Assembly: GCF_964204865.1 (NCBI RefSeq)
Contig: NC_135259.1
Coordinates: 13,154,974-13,218,973, forward strand
Source: Styela clava
Lineage: Eukaryota > Chordata > Ascidiacea > Stolidobranchia > Styelidae
Length of the DNA: 64,000 bases
Reading direction: 5' to 3'
Below are positions 36,401 through 46,635 of this stretch, one piece after another (position 1 is the stretch's first letter; each line of letters begins with the position of its first letter). The position numbers and the translations under genes are program-made. Below the pieces are notes generated by a model, which saw nothing but the letters and a program-made list of their open reading frames with translations, was not told the origin of the DNA and searched no databases.

Positions 36401-36788
36401 GCGTGGGAGTTATATTTGAGAAGGAATGTATCATACGCCGTATCACCTATAAAATGTAATTTTCATCAATGCGTGAAAAATAAAATATAAATGTCATTTC
36501 TATGATGTGCAATTTGATTGTAAATTTAGTTTTGTATTTCATTTTATGTTGGTTATTTTAGGTTTAAAGTTAGAGGTGTTTGCGTGTAAAATATATCGAG
36601 ATTAAGTAAAAGAACTCATCATAACTGTTTTAGTTATTTTAAAAATTCGTTTGCCACGAACAAGTGTGTTGATCAAAAATAAATATTTCTATGTTTTGTA
36701 ATAAAACAAGAGTTATGAACTTACCCATGGCAAAATAAGTTGCAATGCAAAGAAAATTGAATGATTGCATTATTCCGCTACGATCCAT
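22287..36788 (-). CDS. Adhesion GPCR with LamG, F5/8C, PAN, HormR and GAIN domains
   Basis: A cell-surface receptor expected to self-cleave in its GAIN domain and signal through a tethered agonist. Thirty coding exons join in phase to 1,764 codons plus stop: 36725-36788, 36175-36446, 35882-35974, 35241-35340, 34568-34795, 34256-34378, 33773-33918, 33338-33512, 32663-33073, 32036-32335, 31695-31854, 31175-31316, 30794-30923, 30226-30480, 29921-30052, 29649-29766, 29342-29474, 28755-28877, 28419-28611, 28023-28239, 26926-27076, 26603-26809, 26110-26333, 25588-25737, 24873-24999, 24258-24422, 23844-23947, 23560-23627, 23066-23241, 22287-22694. Domain entries follow. All introns are GT-AG except the one after exon 2 (GC-AG). 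The start has a signal peptide (FNFLCIATYFAMG); a second in-frame ATG six codons later is possible. The 7TM and GAIN regions are certain; the family assignment within adhesion GPCRs is not. Gene-prediction risk: the ectodomain could include a fused neighbour, but every phase matches. Confidence 0.88.
24258..26809 (-). other. Seven-transmembrane region of the adhesion GPCR (exons 22-26)
   Basis: TM1-TM2 are in exon 22 (LTYIGCSMSVVCLLLSAISF; RCLCVSLALAQTVFLVGV). TM3-TM4 in exon 23 include the family motif FGWMCVEGYHLY. ECL2 has KHCWLS, whose Cys should pair with the Cys in VACSIIAG. TM5 is in exon 24 (FAGPVLLVALINTYFL), TM6-TM7 in exon 25 (ILSLLGITWILGIFFV; VFAYAFTICNAFEG), and exon 26 begins with the end of TM7 (VFIFVFHCFFNNKVR). 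This is a class B2 (adhesion) core. Confidence 0.95.
25376..25520. repeat. Dispersed repeat family alpha, partial copy
   Basis: Only the two ends resemble the other copies: GTTGCTGTTG at one side and CTTTCGTTTCTATATATTTTAGCACTGTTCTCTTATT at the other (compare 5690-5735). The middle is deleted or diverged. It lies in the intron between GPCR exons 24 and 25. Confidence 0.4.
27159..27409. mobile_element. hAT MITE with CAGTGGCGTA terminus
   Basis: The left end CAGTGGCGTATTTAGAG and right end TACGTAGATACGCTACTG are inverted repeats. Inside, GGGCGCC occurs near both ends in inverted order. The flanking octamers CCCCTGTA and CCCATGTA differ at one base, consistent with a slightly decayed hAT target-site duplication. 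It lies in the intron before the GPS exon. Confidence 0.8.
27545..27847. mobile_element. hAT-like non-autonomous element (GGCCCGCGG family)
   Basis: The left end is CATGGTCAAACTATGGCCCGCGGACC and the right end GGCCCCAGGTCC...CCTTGCCATCCCCTG. This is the same layout as 46636-47312. No transposase frame. The duplication is not clear. It shares an intron with the element at 27159-27409. Confidence 0.65.
29113..29191. mobile_element. Right-end fragment of a GGCCCGCGG-family hAT element
   Basis: CCGGCGGGCCAGATTGG and CTGCGGGCAGTAGTTTGCCCATGTCTGG resemble the right third of the family. No left end is nearby, so this is a truncated copy in the intron between GPCR exons 17 and 18. Confidence 0.5.
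29975..30360 (-). other. Hormone-receptor (HormR/HRM) domain of the adhesion GPCR
   Basis: Residues about 821-891, across exons 14 and 15. It begins CPSTTTRNIHWPDSPIGL and ends YWWCEPGGWSTKQRPDLSKC. The W-P-x-S/T, later C-x-P-x-G-x-W and final P-x-L-x-x-C are typical of HormR modules, which sit just before GAIN domains in many adhesion GPCRs. This matches the position here. Confidence 0.8.
30794..31854 (-). other. Cysteine-containing region before HormR (exons 11-13)
   Basis: Residues about 638-781. Segments include SGSQCASRTVYNMSPGFK, KVKRSCEGNTNCTVRF and TIIAILYECIYPL, then a Thr-rich linker (EETTTAP). The alternation of strands with paired cysteines suggests one small folded domain, perhaps SEA-like, but I cannot assign it. 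Confidence 0.5.
32036..32335 (-). other. PAN/apple-like domain of the adhesion GPCR (exon 10)
   Basis: Residues about 537-637. The core reads IVNTSEECVNLCLSKQGCKS, then a later C-V-L-S-S near the end. That is the PAN/apple arrangement of S-x-x-x-C-x3-C-x5-C followed by a distal C-x-L strand. PAN modules bind proteins or carbohydrates. Confidence 0.75.
32663..33073 (-). other. Unassigned 137-residue ectodomain segment (exon 9)
   Basis: One large exon encodes residues about 401-537. It is rich in Lys, Arg, Gln and aromatic residues (LLDYWEYMTYDIIILETWAP; KIEQWKMKKSRNCKL) with only three cysteines. I cannot match it to a known extracellular domain. It is in phase with both neighbours, so it is part of the protein. 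Confidence 0.6.
33338..34378 (-). other. F5/8 type C (discoidin) domain of the adhesion GPCR (exons 6-8)
   Basis: Residues about 253-400. Landmarks: PWILIDLGKVKV (the W-hydrophobic-D-L-G core), FYLEFSSSDSENKFY (the YS-dG-w strand), LSWPVLVKRVKVYF (the P-v-aRyvRi strand) and a final IGC matching the usual E-L-x-G-C end. Terminal cysteines could form the usual disulfide. F5/8C domains bind lipid head groups, glycans or collagen; the ligand here is unknown. Confidence 0.75.
34568..34679 (-). other. Cysteine-rich connector after the LamG domain
   Basis: Six cysteines lie between the LamG end and the discoidin domain: CQLSSATQC, then RYKSC, EKNEVC, FKTIGC and, across the intron, HIQC. The number suggests an EGF-like unit, but the spacing (7, 4, 5, 5, 10) is not that of a normal EGF domain. 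The last Cys may instead belong to the discoidin domain. Confidence 0.4.
34680..36446 (-). other. Laminin-G-like domain of the adhesion GPCR (exons 2-5)
   Basis: Residues about 22-215. The pattern fits a LamG/concanavalin-like sandwich: ISAQFTLKESADGLLFSV, FALNLKNNQMKLLLG, VSITRVNNAITLEF, and near the end LSSCINRLSINGNDAN, which matches the typical closing C-I-x-N-L-x-I-N-G of LamG. LamG domains usually bind glycans or protein ligands. The alternative is a pentraxin-like fold of related topology. Confidence 0.65.
36173..36174 (-). other. GC-AG intron donor after GPCR exon 2
   Basis: The exon ends GGAAAG and the intron starts GCAAGAA. The frame is kept only with this GC donor and the acceptor AATTCAG at 35975. 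The strong AAG|GCAAG context is what known GC-AG introns show. Confidence 0.75.
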
Positions 36789-36796
36789 CAATTCCT
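36789..36796 (-). promoter_or_regulatory. Acceptor-like CAG 6 nt upstream of the GPCR start codon
   Basis: On the minus strand GTCATGCACAG is followed by GAATTG and then the ATG. As for annexin A, this could be a 5'-UTR intron acceptor or a spliced-leader trans-splice site. It is only a candidate. Confidence 0.25.
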
Positions 36797-36898
36797 GTGC
36801 ATGACAAATTCAAGAAATGCAAATACTGTATCTAATCTCATAAAAGTCTATAGAATAAAATTTTCATTATGGTATTGGCGATAAATTAATATTTTTTT

Positions 36899-37134
36899 GG
36901 TGCTCCCGAAGTATGCGAACCAAGATGGCGGACATCGGAACGTAACATGGGTAACAGGTTAGGGTTAGGCGATAATTTTTTTCCAATTTTCCTTATTTTA
37001 GTCCTATTATCAGTTCGAAGACTAGCCAAGAGCCTCCCGTAGTGTTTATACCTAAAATTATGGCCTAACCCTAACCTAGTACACATATTACATTCCGATG
37101 TCCGCCATCTTGGTTCGCATACTTCGGGAGCCCC
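36899..37134. mobile_element. Long-TIR MITE with telomere-like TTAGGG in the arms
   Basis: The arms start GGTGCTCCCGAAGTATGCG (left) and, reversed, GGGGCTCCCGAAGTATGCG (right), and stay alignable for about 85 bp with few mismatches. Both arms contain AGGTTAGGGTTAGG. The flanks are ATTTTTTT on both sides (36891-36898, 37135-37142), consistent with an 8-bp duplication, though low in complexity. The frame at 36886-37086 is only a by-product of the inverted repeat. Confidence 0.85.
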
Positions 37135-38394
37135 ATTTTTTTAATGTTTGATATAATATCTAAAAATAAAATTACTGTCTAATATCTCCGAGTAGAACAT
37201 TCCTTATGTAACATTTGCCTTATGCCACTATACATTCTGTCAACGACTAATTTAATAAAGCTTTGATATCAAATCCCCACAATTAATTATTTGCCGTCTA
37301 TGATTACTTTACCAAGTACGACGAATATTAAATTATTCTTATTTTCAGTAGATCATACACGATGAGAGAATATTATTCATATACCCAATGTCGAATAAAA
37401 TGAAGGATTAACTTCATCCAATTTATAATTTATAAGCCGTATCAAGCGAATGATTTGTGATTAAACTTCTCAATTATTCTTCCAACGGATGTGATTTGAG
37501 ATTGAAGTCTGGAAGGGTTTACGTGGTCGATATAAACTTGTTAACGTTTGTTTTTAGCCCTACCTGTCACGAATAGCAAAATATATAAATTAAATGTTGC
37601 TGGCGTATAATAGAATAAGGAAGGAAAATACGTGCAATTCTAACCAGAATAACAATAGTTTGTGTGTGAATCGACAATAGGCGAACGACCAAAATTAAGA
37701 AAAAAACGCCAGAGGTGACTCATATTAAAGGATAGTTGCATATAATCTATCAGAAATAATAGTATTATAGTTGGTGGCAAAATTCCTCTATCTTCACCTT
37801 TACTCTACAATTTTCCCCACAGTGCTTACATATAATTTCCATATTTCGCATAATAAATATTGCCAGATATAAAAGCCTCGTCTATTGTTTTACAAACATC
37901 CTGATTCAAAATGATCTGGGGTATGATTACCAATGATTTTGTTCACTATTATCAAATCAATGATATGCTTGCTATCAAATATAGCATAATTATTAGAAAA
38001 GTACGACGGAACGCATAACTACAGATTTCCAAATTCTTTCTGCAAGCGCAGGCACACAAAACGAGGAAAATGAAACCCTCACGCAAATTGAGATGATTCA
38101 AATATCTCGGCTAACAAAAAAAAGTGTCTTCGACGAAGTTTATTACGCCGTTGACCCAGAAATCCAACAGAGAGAAAGAACTGCTCCATTGAGTATTTGG
38201 CAATAAATGCTAATGAGCGATACTAATTATAGATTGGTGATGTAATAGAATCTTGACCATGTAATGTACAACAATACAAGTGTAATAAACGCAAGGAAAT
38301 ATTCATCGGGGTCATTATGACGTGATTTTCGTCGATATTTTTAACTTAAATTTATATTCATATAAACTATAGTCGTAATTGCAGCAGTCACAGG

Positions 38395-38461
38395 CAGGTG
38401 ACCGGATTAAACACTTCGATGGGCCGGATCCGGCCGGCGGGCCGAAATTTGCCGACCCCTG
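38395..38461. mobile_element. Right-end fragment of a GGCCCGCGG-family hAT element
   Basis: GGGCCGGATCCGGCCGGCGGGCC followed by GAAATTTGCCGACCCCTG matches the right end at 47270-47312. The left end is missing or lies at CAGGCAGGTGACC just upstream, which would make it a deleted copy. Confidence 0.6.
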
Positions 38462-39496
38462 ATCTACATTAGTAAAATGCCCGGTTCGGGTATGAGACGC
38501 AATAAAAACTAAAGCTCATACAAGCAGAATGTACAAGTCACAAACGACCTTTCGAAGCATTTCAATATATGAATGGGTCATAATACCACGAGCAAAATGA
38601 TGCGTAGATCGCTTGATATCGGGAGGTATAACAATTTGACATGATAATCAAGTTGCAGTAAAGAATAGCGTATTTTATCTCTGTTTCGCAATATTGTTAT
38701 GCATTTGTTTTCTCATTGATTTATTCACCTTGTGCTATGTTTTGTGAATTGTATAGTATTTATTCAAAATAATGCTAGTCCATGTTATATGGCTTTTTCG
38801 ACGTCTGATATTTTATTGCGGCCATTTTTAGAATTCGTCAATTTGCTGGGGACAATCAATTATAATGTTTTACGACAAGAATGCAATGAACTTAAAAAGG
38901 AAACTGTGATAAAAGCATCAGTTGTAATTTATAGTTTTGCTAAGTTTTCCGCTAAATTTAAACTTGACTTTTTACGCTTTAATTGGCTAATATGGTTGTA
39001 CATTGCTAATTTGATTAGTATATTATTATGCTCATATGTATTATTGTTATCTCAGTGGGGCATCGTCGTCAGCAGGAAAGTTAAATGAATCAACGATCTA
39101 AGACGCTTAATATAAGACGCAGTATATCTTTGAAATACATTGGCGTGAACTATATTTTAGGTACGATTTACAGTCATTGCGGAAAGTCACACACGGCAAC
39201 AGATTAAAGGCACAGAATTCAAAACTTTTCATCGTAGAAAAGCCGAGCGTAGTCCAAGCGCAAATTTAGTTTGCCTCGCCAAAATTGGTGAAACGTAACA
39301 AATATACAAGAGTCCTGAAAATAATTGCAGTATGACTATACAAGAATTCAGTTAAATTAATTCGAACTGAAGAGTAAAATATCTAAACCACGTCGCAAAT
39401 AGGAATTATATTGACAATTATTTTGAAAATATTTCAATCATGAATTTTCAAGTGAAAGGTATAACGTATGAGCCACAATGTACGACTTCACATCAG

Positions 39497-39725
39497 TGTT
39501 GAGTACAAGACTTTAAACTCCAGTCGCGAGTCCGGAGGTCTTGAGTTCCAGATAATTTTCAAGTCCGAGCCCCGAGTCGTGTCGCTGCACAAGTCAGGTT
39601 GAGTCGTCGCTATTTCGAGTCACAAGATTCTAAGTCATAGTATACATTTTATAAATTGAATAATAAATTTGATGAATTGAGTCACTTCGAGTCTCCAGAA
39701 AGGGTGACTAGAGTCTCCCAAACTG
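39497..39725. repeat. GAGTC/AAGTC-rich degenerate repeat
   Basis: The motifs GAGTC, AAGTC and AGTC recur at irregular spacing (CGCGAGTCCGG, CAAGTCCGAG, CGAGTCGTG, CAAGTCAGG, GAGTCGTCG, CGAGTCACAAG, GAGTCACTTCGAGTC, AGAGTCTCC). A diverged short-period repeat; a shorter relative may lie at 46485-46510 (ACTCCGACTCCAGCTCCGA). Confidence 0.6.
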
Positions 39726-40263
39726 CTGGACAATTTCGAAAATGAAGCTAATGAGGATTGGCAACAGACGTGAACCGCTAGATGTCTCAATTGAGTTATC
39801 ATTTTCGTTATATGTATTGATTAAATATTTTTGATTGTTTTTTTTCCATCATTTGAATTTTTATATAACTTTCATTGTTTTCAGATAAAGCTGGGAATAT
39901 CTAATAAAGATTTATCAAACATAGGCTGTAAAATGTAATTCTCTCACACATTTATACCGATATTGTTGAAATTTACCAATATTATTCAGTATCTATCTCA
40001 TAATAATATAGGGGAGCGTTGGTTGCAATTCAATAGAAAATTTTTTCTTGAAAATTTGCAGGAAACCCAAATTTAACATGCGAAAATATCAAGTACCCGG
40101 TCTTTAAAATTTTATTTATATTGTCAAGAGTAATAAAAGATACGAGAATGACCTGAACTTTAAAAATTGCTCAACAAACAAGAGGCAATTTGACTAAATG
40201 TTAGAAAATTGTTTGTTTATTCCATTTTCCATCATTTTTCACGATTTGGACCTATAGATAGTT

Positions 40264-40680
40264 TTGTTATTATTTTGCTATTGCTGATAATTCCTTCTTC
40301 TTGTTATGAAAAAAATCGCTTTTCTCACGGACTACTAGACCAATTGCGTTGAAATATTCAGTGGATAAAGATTGTTATTGTTGCTAGATGGCTATCACGT
40401 TTATTTATTTCGAAAATTTATGCGGGCTTTATGAAATTCGTTTTTACCTAGTTTTGTGTGATGTTCTGTCATCAATATTAGAAAGCGATATATAGGTCCA
40501 CTTTGTGTCCAAATAAAGCACCCATGGTGTGGCGGTTATGCGATCGCGTTCGCAGGGGTCTGGTGGTAAGTTGAAGTAGCGAAGACTATACTAGTACTAT
40601 AAAAGGTCTAATAACGTTGCTACCTCGTTTTGCCTACCGCGGTTCCATACTTAAGCATTGCTCTTTTGTTTCTCGAGGAA
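40264..40680. repeat. Dispersed repeat family alpha, copy 3
   Basis: This is the longest copy, with the same block order: TTATGAAAAAAATCGCTTTTCT, CCAATTGCGTTGAAAT, TTCAGTGG, GGTGTGGCGGTTATGCGATCGCG, TCTGGTGGTAAGTTG and GCATTGCTCTTTTGTTT. It carries an insertion relative to copies 1 and 2 between the TTCAGTGG and GGCGGTT blocks. Confidence 0.65.
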
Positions 40681-43600
40681 TGGAATTCAAATGACCGAGG
40701 CCTTCTCGGTTCACCCCCTGGAAGGCTGTCATAAAGATGAAAACGGCACTTTAAAAAAACTTGTGAAATCTTCTGGCATTTAATTTTGAAAAACATTCAA
40801 CTTATTCTATATTCGTGTAAGAAATGCGACATGTTTTTCCTCGTGTTATTAGACAATGGCGAGACACGTTAACCTTGCATACACGTCTGCATCAGATCGC
40901 GATTGCTAATGTTGCAGTCTCATAGATCTATTATGGAAATTTTTTTTACTTGTTTTTGTAAGGACTATTATCATGATTATTATGTGGTGCGATACGCTCT
41001 AGTTTCCGGGAAGTCCAACTGTGATCTTGTCGTTTCTTTGTCTGGCTTTTTAATTATTCATTCCAGAAAGTTTATAACGAAATCTTTAGACGAAAGATAC
41101 CGGAAATACGCGACTTTCTGAAGTGCTGACCAATAGTACATGGCCAATCATACAAAAAACTACCATGTTTCAGGACTTAGGTCATTCTTTCTTGCAACAG
41201 TATCCAATTATATTGTAATGTCGTTAGGTGTTTCGATAGAAAAGACTCAATCAAATTCAATGATCATGTAATCAAATAAACCTAAAAACAAACGTAAAAT
41301 AAATAACGGAGTGTACTAGGATATTGTATATTAAACTGCAGGTCCTTTCTCCTATCACCTTTCTACTTCAAATCCGTATGTGGTCGTTGCCACAATGATA
41401 TCTGAACGAGATAGTAATATAAACATGATTGAGAATAACATAATATCTTTCATGAATAACAAGTGTATTTGTTAAATTTCCTTTAAATCATAGTATAACG
41501 TCTTCAGAAACTTCAGATTAAAAATACAGTTTATCGTATGCTCATACCGTTTATCTTTAAGTGGTAGTAGGGGAAAAATTGAATATTAGTTAATTCATTC
41601 CAATATAGAACATACGAATATTTGTATCGTGCCTGAAACCAAAAATACCTGGCTGGCCGAACAAAAAAGCTAAGTTGTAGGCTATATGCCGGAACAATCG
41701 TAGTGTAATAATCAATTGCATGCCTACGTGATGTTTGTGTTTCATATTCCTTGCGATGGGTGGCCAGACAATGGACTGGTATAGCGTTCTTTTAGGAGTG
41801 CGATTATAAATTTTAAGTTATGATCTACATTTGGGACGTACTTTTTCATTATGTTTGTAACCTTAGTTGTTCAATCAAAGTCTGCAACAAAAAATCACCT
41901 GCGACATAAAATGTTTGCCAAATAAAAGGACATACATGACACGTTTTCACGTTCAGTAGCTATATATATCTAGCGGTATATTGGAAAATCCATATTTCAA
42001 CATTTCAAACCAACTTGGCGGTTTTAAGGTCAATTTGAATCTCAAACAACTCAAAACAATGGTGTCTGTTTGGGGTGTTTTCTTGGCTATGATTACATCT
42101 TCTACGACAATGCCCACTGAATTATGTATTCAAGTGTGACTTGACTCAGGTCTTGAGATCTAACAATGAATGGCTGCTAGAAAGTTGAATTCGATGTGTG
42201 GTTTTAGGTGACGATGATTAACAAAGCGTCCTGAAAATAGTCTGCAAATACAAACACCGGTTGGGGAAATTTTGTTAGTAAGACAATGGGCTTGCATTTC
42301 GTCAGCAGGGATGTTTTCTTTTAAAGTATCTTAACATAGTTCACAAGAGTTGAGTGACGCCGATAAAACTTTTATCTCTGGTGTTTATTTTATTAGCGAT
42401 ACTCTTGTGTGGGACAAAGGAAGCGCTATTCATCTTTGCATCATGCTTAATAAAGCACTGGAAGTTACTGAAGAATGTATCATCTTTCAACACATTTTTT
42501 AAATTTTTGTGTTGCTTCAACAAGTGCTCCTGCTAAACTATGACAAAATAACTGTATAAATATATAAGAAGTTATTTACATGACAGTCGTTTGTTGAGTA
42601 GATACTAGAATATATATTCAAAAATATTCATATAAAGAAAAAACAATAAATATTCAAGTTTTGAACGAAAAAGTGATAAAAACGAAAAAGTTAGACAAAA
42701 TACAACCATGAAACAATTATTCAAATAACAGTGTTTTTTTTCATACTTCTCTCATTTGCTTATTCGGGAGATGTTTTCGTTAAGCAAATTTTCACTTTAG
42801 AAGATCAATGCCAAGACTTTCTTTAAATATATATATACGTGACAGCTCCTTCATCAATCTAACAACAAACACTATCATATTAATAAACTCAACAAATATG
42901 AAATAAACGTTCCCGGGCTTACGAGAAAGCACCTAAATTTGCGATTGGCTTTCTGTATTTTGTTAGACGGTACAATTATTGTTATTTATTCTTTTTTGAA
43001 AATGAATGAGTCTTCAAAAATTCCACGAAATGTGCTGTTCATGAATTTATAATGTCAAACCAAAGAGATACGTGTGAACCTTCCAGCTGAGAATTTTGTC
43101 ATTTGAATAAATCTTCGAGACACCACCTGAGAAATGGAAAGTCGTAATAAATGAAAAGTTGTTAAAATTTTAATACAAAAATTGAATTTCCTAATAGTCA
43201 CGCGATCCATAAACTAATATAATCGCAATATAGTTTCGGAACAAAAAAATGAAATATACTAAAACAATAAATCAGATTAAAGAGGCCAAAATATCATGAT
43301 TTAATAGGCTATAATCATTAAAAATAAAATATATCGTTATATATGAATAATATTTTATAATCGGTGATAAAAGTCATTCAACGAGAAACAAGCCCTTATT
43401 TTAGGTTGAATCATGTGTGACTGATCCCTAGATATTGGTTGCTGGATTTTGGACAAAATTTCATGGAACTAATGACTTACGCTTGACTTGGTCATAGACA
43501 TTTAATTGAATAAAGTGAATTAAATTTTTTGACTTTTTATGTGAAATAAGAATTAGGTATAGGAGATAATCGTCCGCCATTAATAAAACTTGACAGCGCC

Positions 43601-46600
43601 TGTTATAAGTCCCTCATTTATAATGTGAATTATCATTTTGTCACAATCGGTTGTACAAGAGCAATATATTGAATGATAGATATTGGAATCGTTAAATGAA
43701 AATTAAATTTTATATTGCATATAGGGAGAATGTGAACTCAATGGGGTCGATAACGTACATTTGCATCACTTTGACAGGACGCGCAAGTACATCAATTTTA
43801 AATACACGTTCCTGAGATTATTTTAAAATTACAGTAGCTGAATTGCACTGTGTATTGTCAACTTGGATGGAGACCAATTTGCCAATTAATGTACATCCGA
43901 CTGGATGGTCCAAATCATAATTTTACACTTGGTTTTAGCAAAGTTTTAGTTAATTAACGCTCCCATTTGTCGTCAAAAGTTTAATTCAATACGCTCGCCC
44001 GTTCCAGCGGAAAGAACTGTTTTTTCCAAGGTTACAGTACCCTTCGATAATCAACAATTCCTTGAAAGGCAAACATTTGGATCTGTACAAATATATCAAT
44101 AACAAGAAGAGTCGGAAGAGTAAGTGCTTCGTTGAAATGTCTGGTGGGTGATAAACGAGTCAACAACTGACAGAAGTACTAGTGAAAAAAGGCAAATTTT
44201 TAAGCAATGCGTGCATGGGATATTTCAAATATAAATTATTAATGCTGCTGTCATGTAATAGGCTAAGAAGCACTGAATCGTCGAAAATAGTTTGGCCAAG
44301 TCATCGCTAGGAACCATATACTGAATTTTTATATTTCTACATGTCGGCACGATAAATTGGACAACTTTTTTCGTAAAAACATGCACATAAATAATTTGAT
44401 ATATTCATGTATGTATGGGACGGTCAAACGAATATGCAATTATAATATCAAAATAACAAAGAATCATTGAATTTATCTAAAAAAAAAATAATTTCATTTT
44501 GAGCATTTTTCATTTATTTCCACTACATTATATGGTAAGAGCTTTCAAAACTTGAATAGTGTCTTTCATATTCAACTTTGTTTACTGTACTGTCTGATGA
44601 TTCGTTTTAATTTGATAATGAGTACCCGAAGAAGAACGTCGAGAATTTACGTCGATTAAAACAAAATTTGATTTAGGCGGGGAATTTAAAATCGATTTAA
44701 ATCAAAACATAATTACTTTCTAATTAAAATTGCTTGATTTTGCGAGTTCGCTAACTGTTCAAATCGGATCCACTGAATGATTTAGAGGAATAATACAACA
44801 AACAAATATAAATTTATCGAAAATATGTAACACAGTAAATGCATTGGAAATCACAATAAAAATTCCGCTAAAAATTTGCTAATAATCGTTTTAAATAATT
44901 TGCAAACTAGTAGGTATTAAAATCATAAAAATTATTATAGAATAACCTAGGTATTTTCGAACCTCTTTTTTTTCCAATTTTGACATGTCTCATCGGTTTG
45001 AAAATATATATTATAGTTAGATGAGCATTCTTTCGGTTGGTGAAAATTTATATTGTTGCGTATACGTGCCCTTTGTTTGTTTACTCAGCATGCAAATAGT
45101 ACCCATTCAATTCAGAATGTCTATTTTATAATTGATACAATTAGCAAACAGTTTATCTTTGTATTAAATCTCAGGTATATCTCAAAGAATATTTCTTTAG
45201 TATTGAAAATATGAGAAATTATTATGCAATACGATAAACACGCCCATGCAAAATTACGTTAACCCTTTTACGTATTAGCTTATGTTATTTTATCGATTCG
45301 GATTTTTTTTGTCAATTTTGAGTTTAATTCAGAACATTAAATAATAAATAGTATTAGGCACGGATACGCACCGTAAGGAACAGTCTGCATATAAATCTGT
45401 TTTGAAGAACATAAACATGATATCAAAATACTAAATTATTAGGTATTATATATACCTCACAAAATTTTCCGTAACGGCTTTTAAAACAATGTGAAACAAA
45501 AAATACCATATCGATATTTAATCGATATATATCAATTGGTAAGGTGAATCTTTTGTTGAGGAATTCGAAAATTGGAGAAATCAGACCGGAAGCGGAAGTG
45601 CGCATTAACATTTTTAAAGGAAATGTACGCTTTTTAAATACGTCATCAGTACCACTCAACGGCATTGTCCAGACAACAATAATTTTTTGACGTAAAAGCG
45701 CAAATAAATGATTTCTTGAAGTAGACAGGTAATGTTTATACAGCCAATGATGTACAACATGAAGCTACGGAATATTTGCTTACTTAGTGACAATAATATC
45801 GACAATGGCGCCGAAAAGATGTGACGTAATCATCGCACGATCATAAATGATATCAAACCAAACACGATCTATACATGGGGCATTTATGGCACGTAACCGC
45901 AAAACTACGAATTGTTTGAATAAGACTAGGATACGTTGTCAAAACAATTTTGAAAAACTTCAAATATAGCTTCTGATGACGTTATCTCGATCATTTCACC
46001 AATTTCATAAAATTTTGATCAGACAAAAGCGGTGATCGCTAATCTCACAAAGATGACGTTTATTGTGCCTTGGTGTATTCGTTTTAGATTATTTCTTTTC
46101 ACGCTTTGTGGTCATGATTCTCCTCCGACCGAAACCGTATTTTTTTTTTAACTTTTTTTTAAAATCGTATTCATTCTAGTTTTATAACAAATTCCTAGTA
46201 TTGCAATCCACGACTGATCGAAAGCCTCTAAATATCCCACCGGGATCATTTTATCTCTCTCAAGTGTTTCTACTGAAATTCAAAACGGCTTTTTGACACT
46301 CAGATAATTATGCGAATATTATTCCAATAAATTATTTACTTCTCCGAGGGGAAATACTCAAATAATGTCGAGCACGTAAAGTTCACATTTGTATAATCGA
46401 TATATTTTTTAAAATTTTAGTTTTATCAGTGGCATTGATAGTTATCAACCATAGTCTGTAGCAGGGCTGATGGATAGGGGAAATTTACAACAGACTCCGA
46501 CTCCAGCTCCGAGAAAATCAAATTTTGATGACAAAATTGATGACGTATGCAAGCCTGGTTCTAGAGACTGTTAAAAGGCCTCAGTAAACCCTTGTCGTTT

Positions 46601-46635
46601 TGTGTATGCACCCTCAAAGAAATTCCTATGTAGAT

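Noticed and set aside
38732..39088. 118-codon plus-strand frame, the longest unexplained one
   Set aside because: Starts with GTG; hydrophobic, AT-driven composition; no family resemblance or neighbouring exon.
40541..40600. tRNA-like block GGTGTGGCGGTTATGCG that could be a SINE head
   Set aside because: No convincing B box at the right distance and the other family copies do not preserve the motif.
42059..42536. Two adjacent signal-peptide-like frames (MVSVWGVFLAMITSS and VTPIKLLSLVFILLAILLCG with a Cys-rich end), like a short secreted peptide
   Set aside because: The second has no ATG and is preceded directly by TGA, the acceptor needed is weak, and joining two signal-like exons makes no sense.
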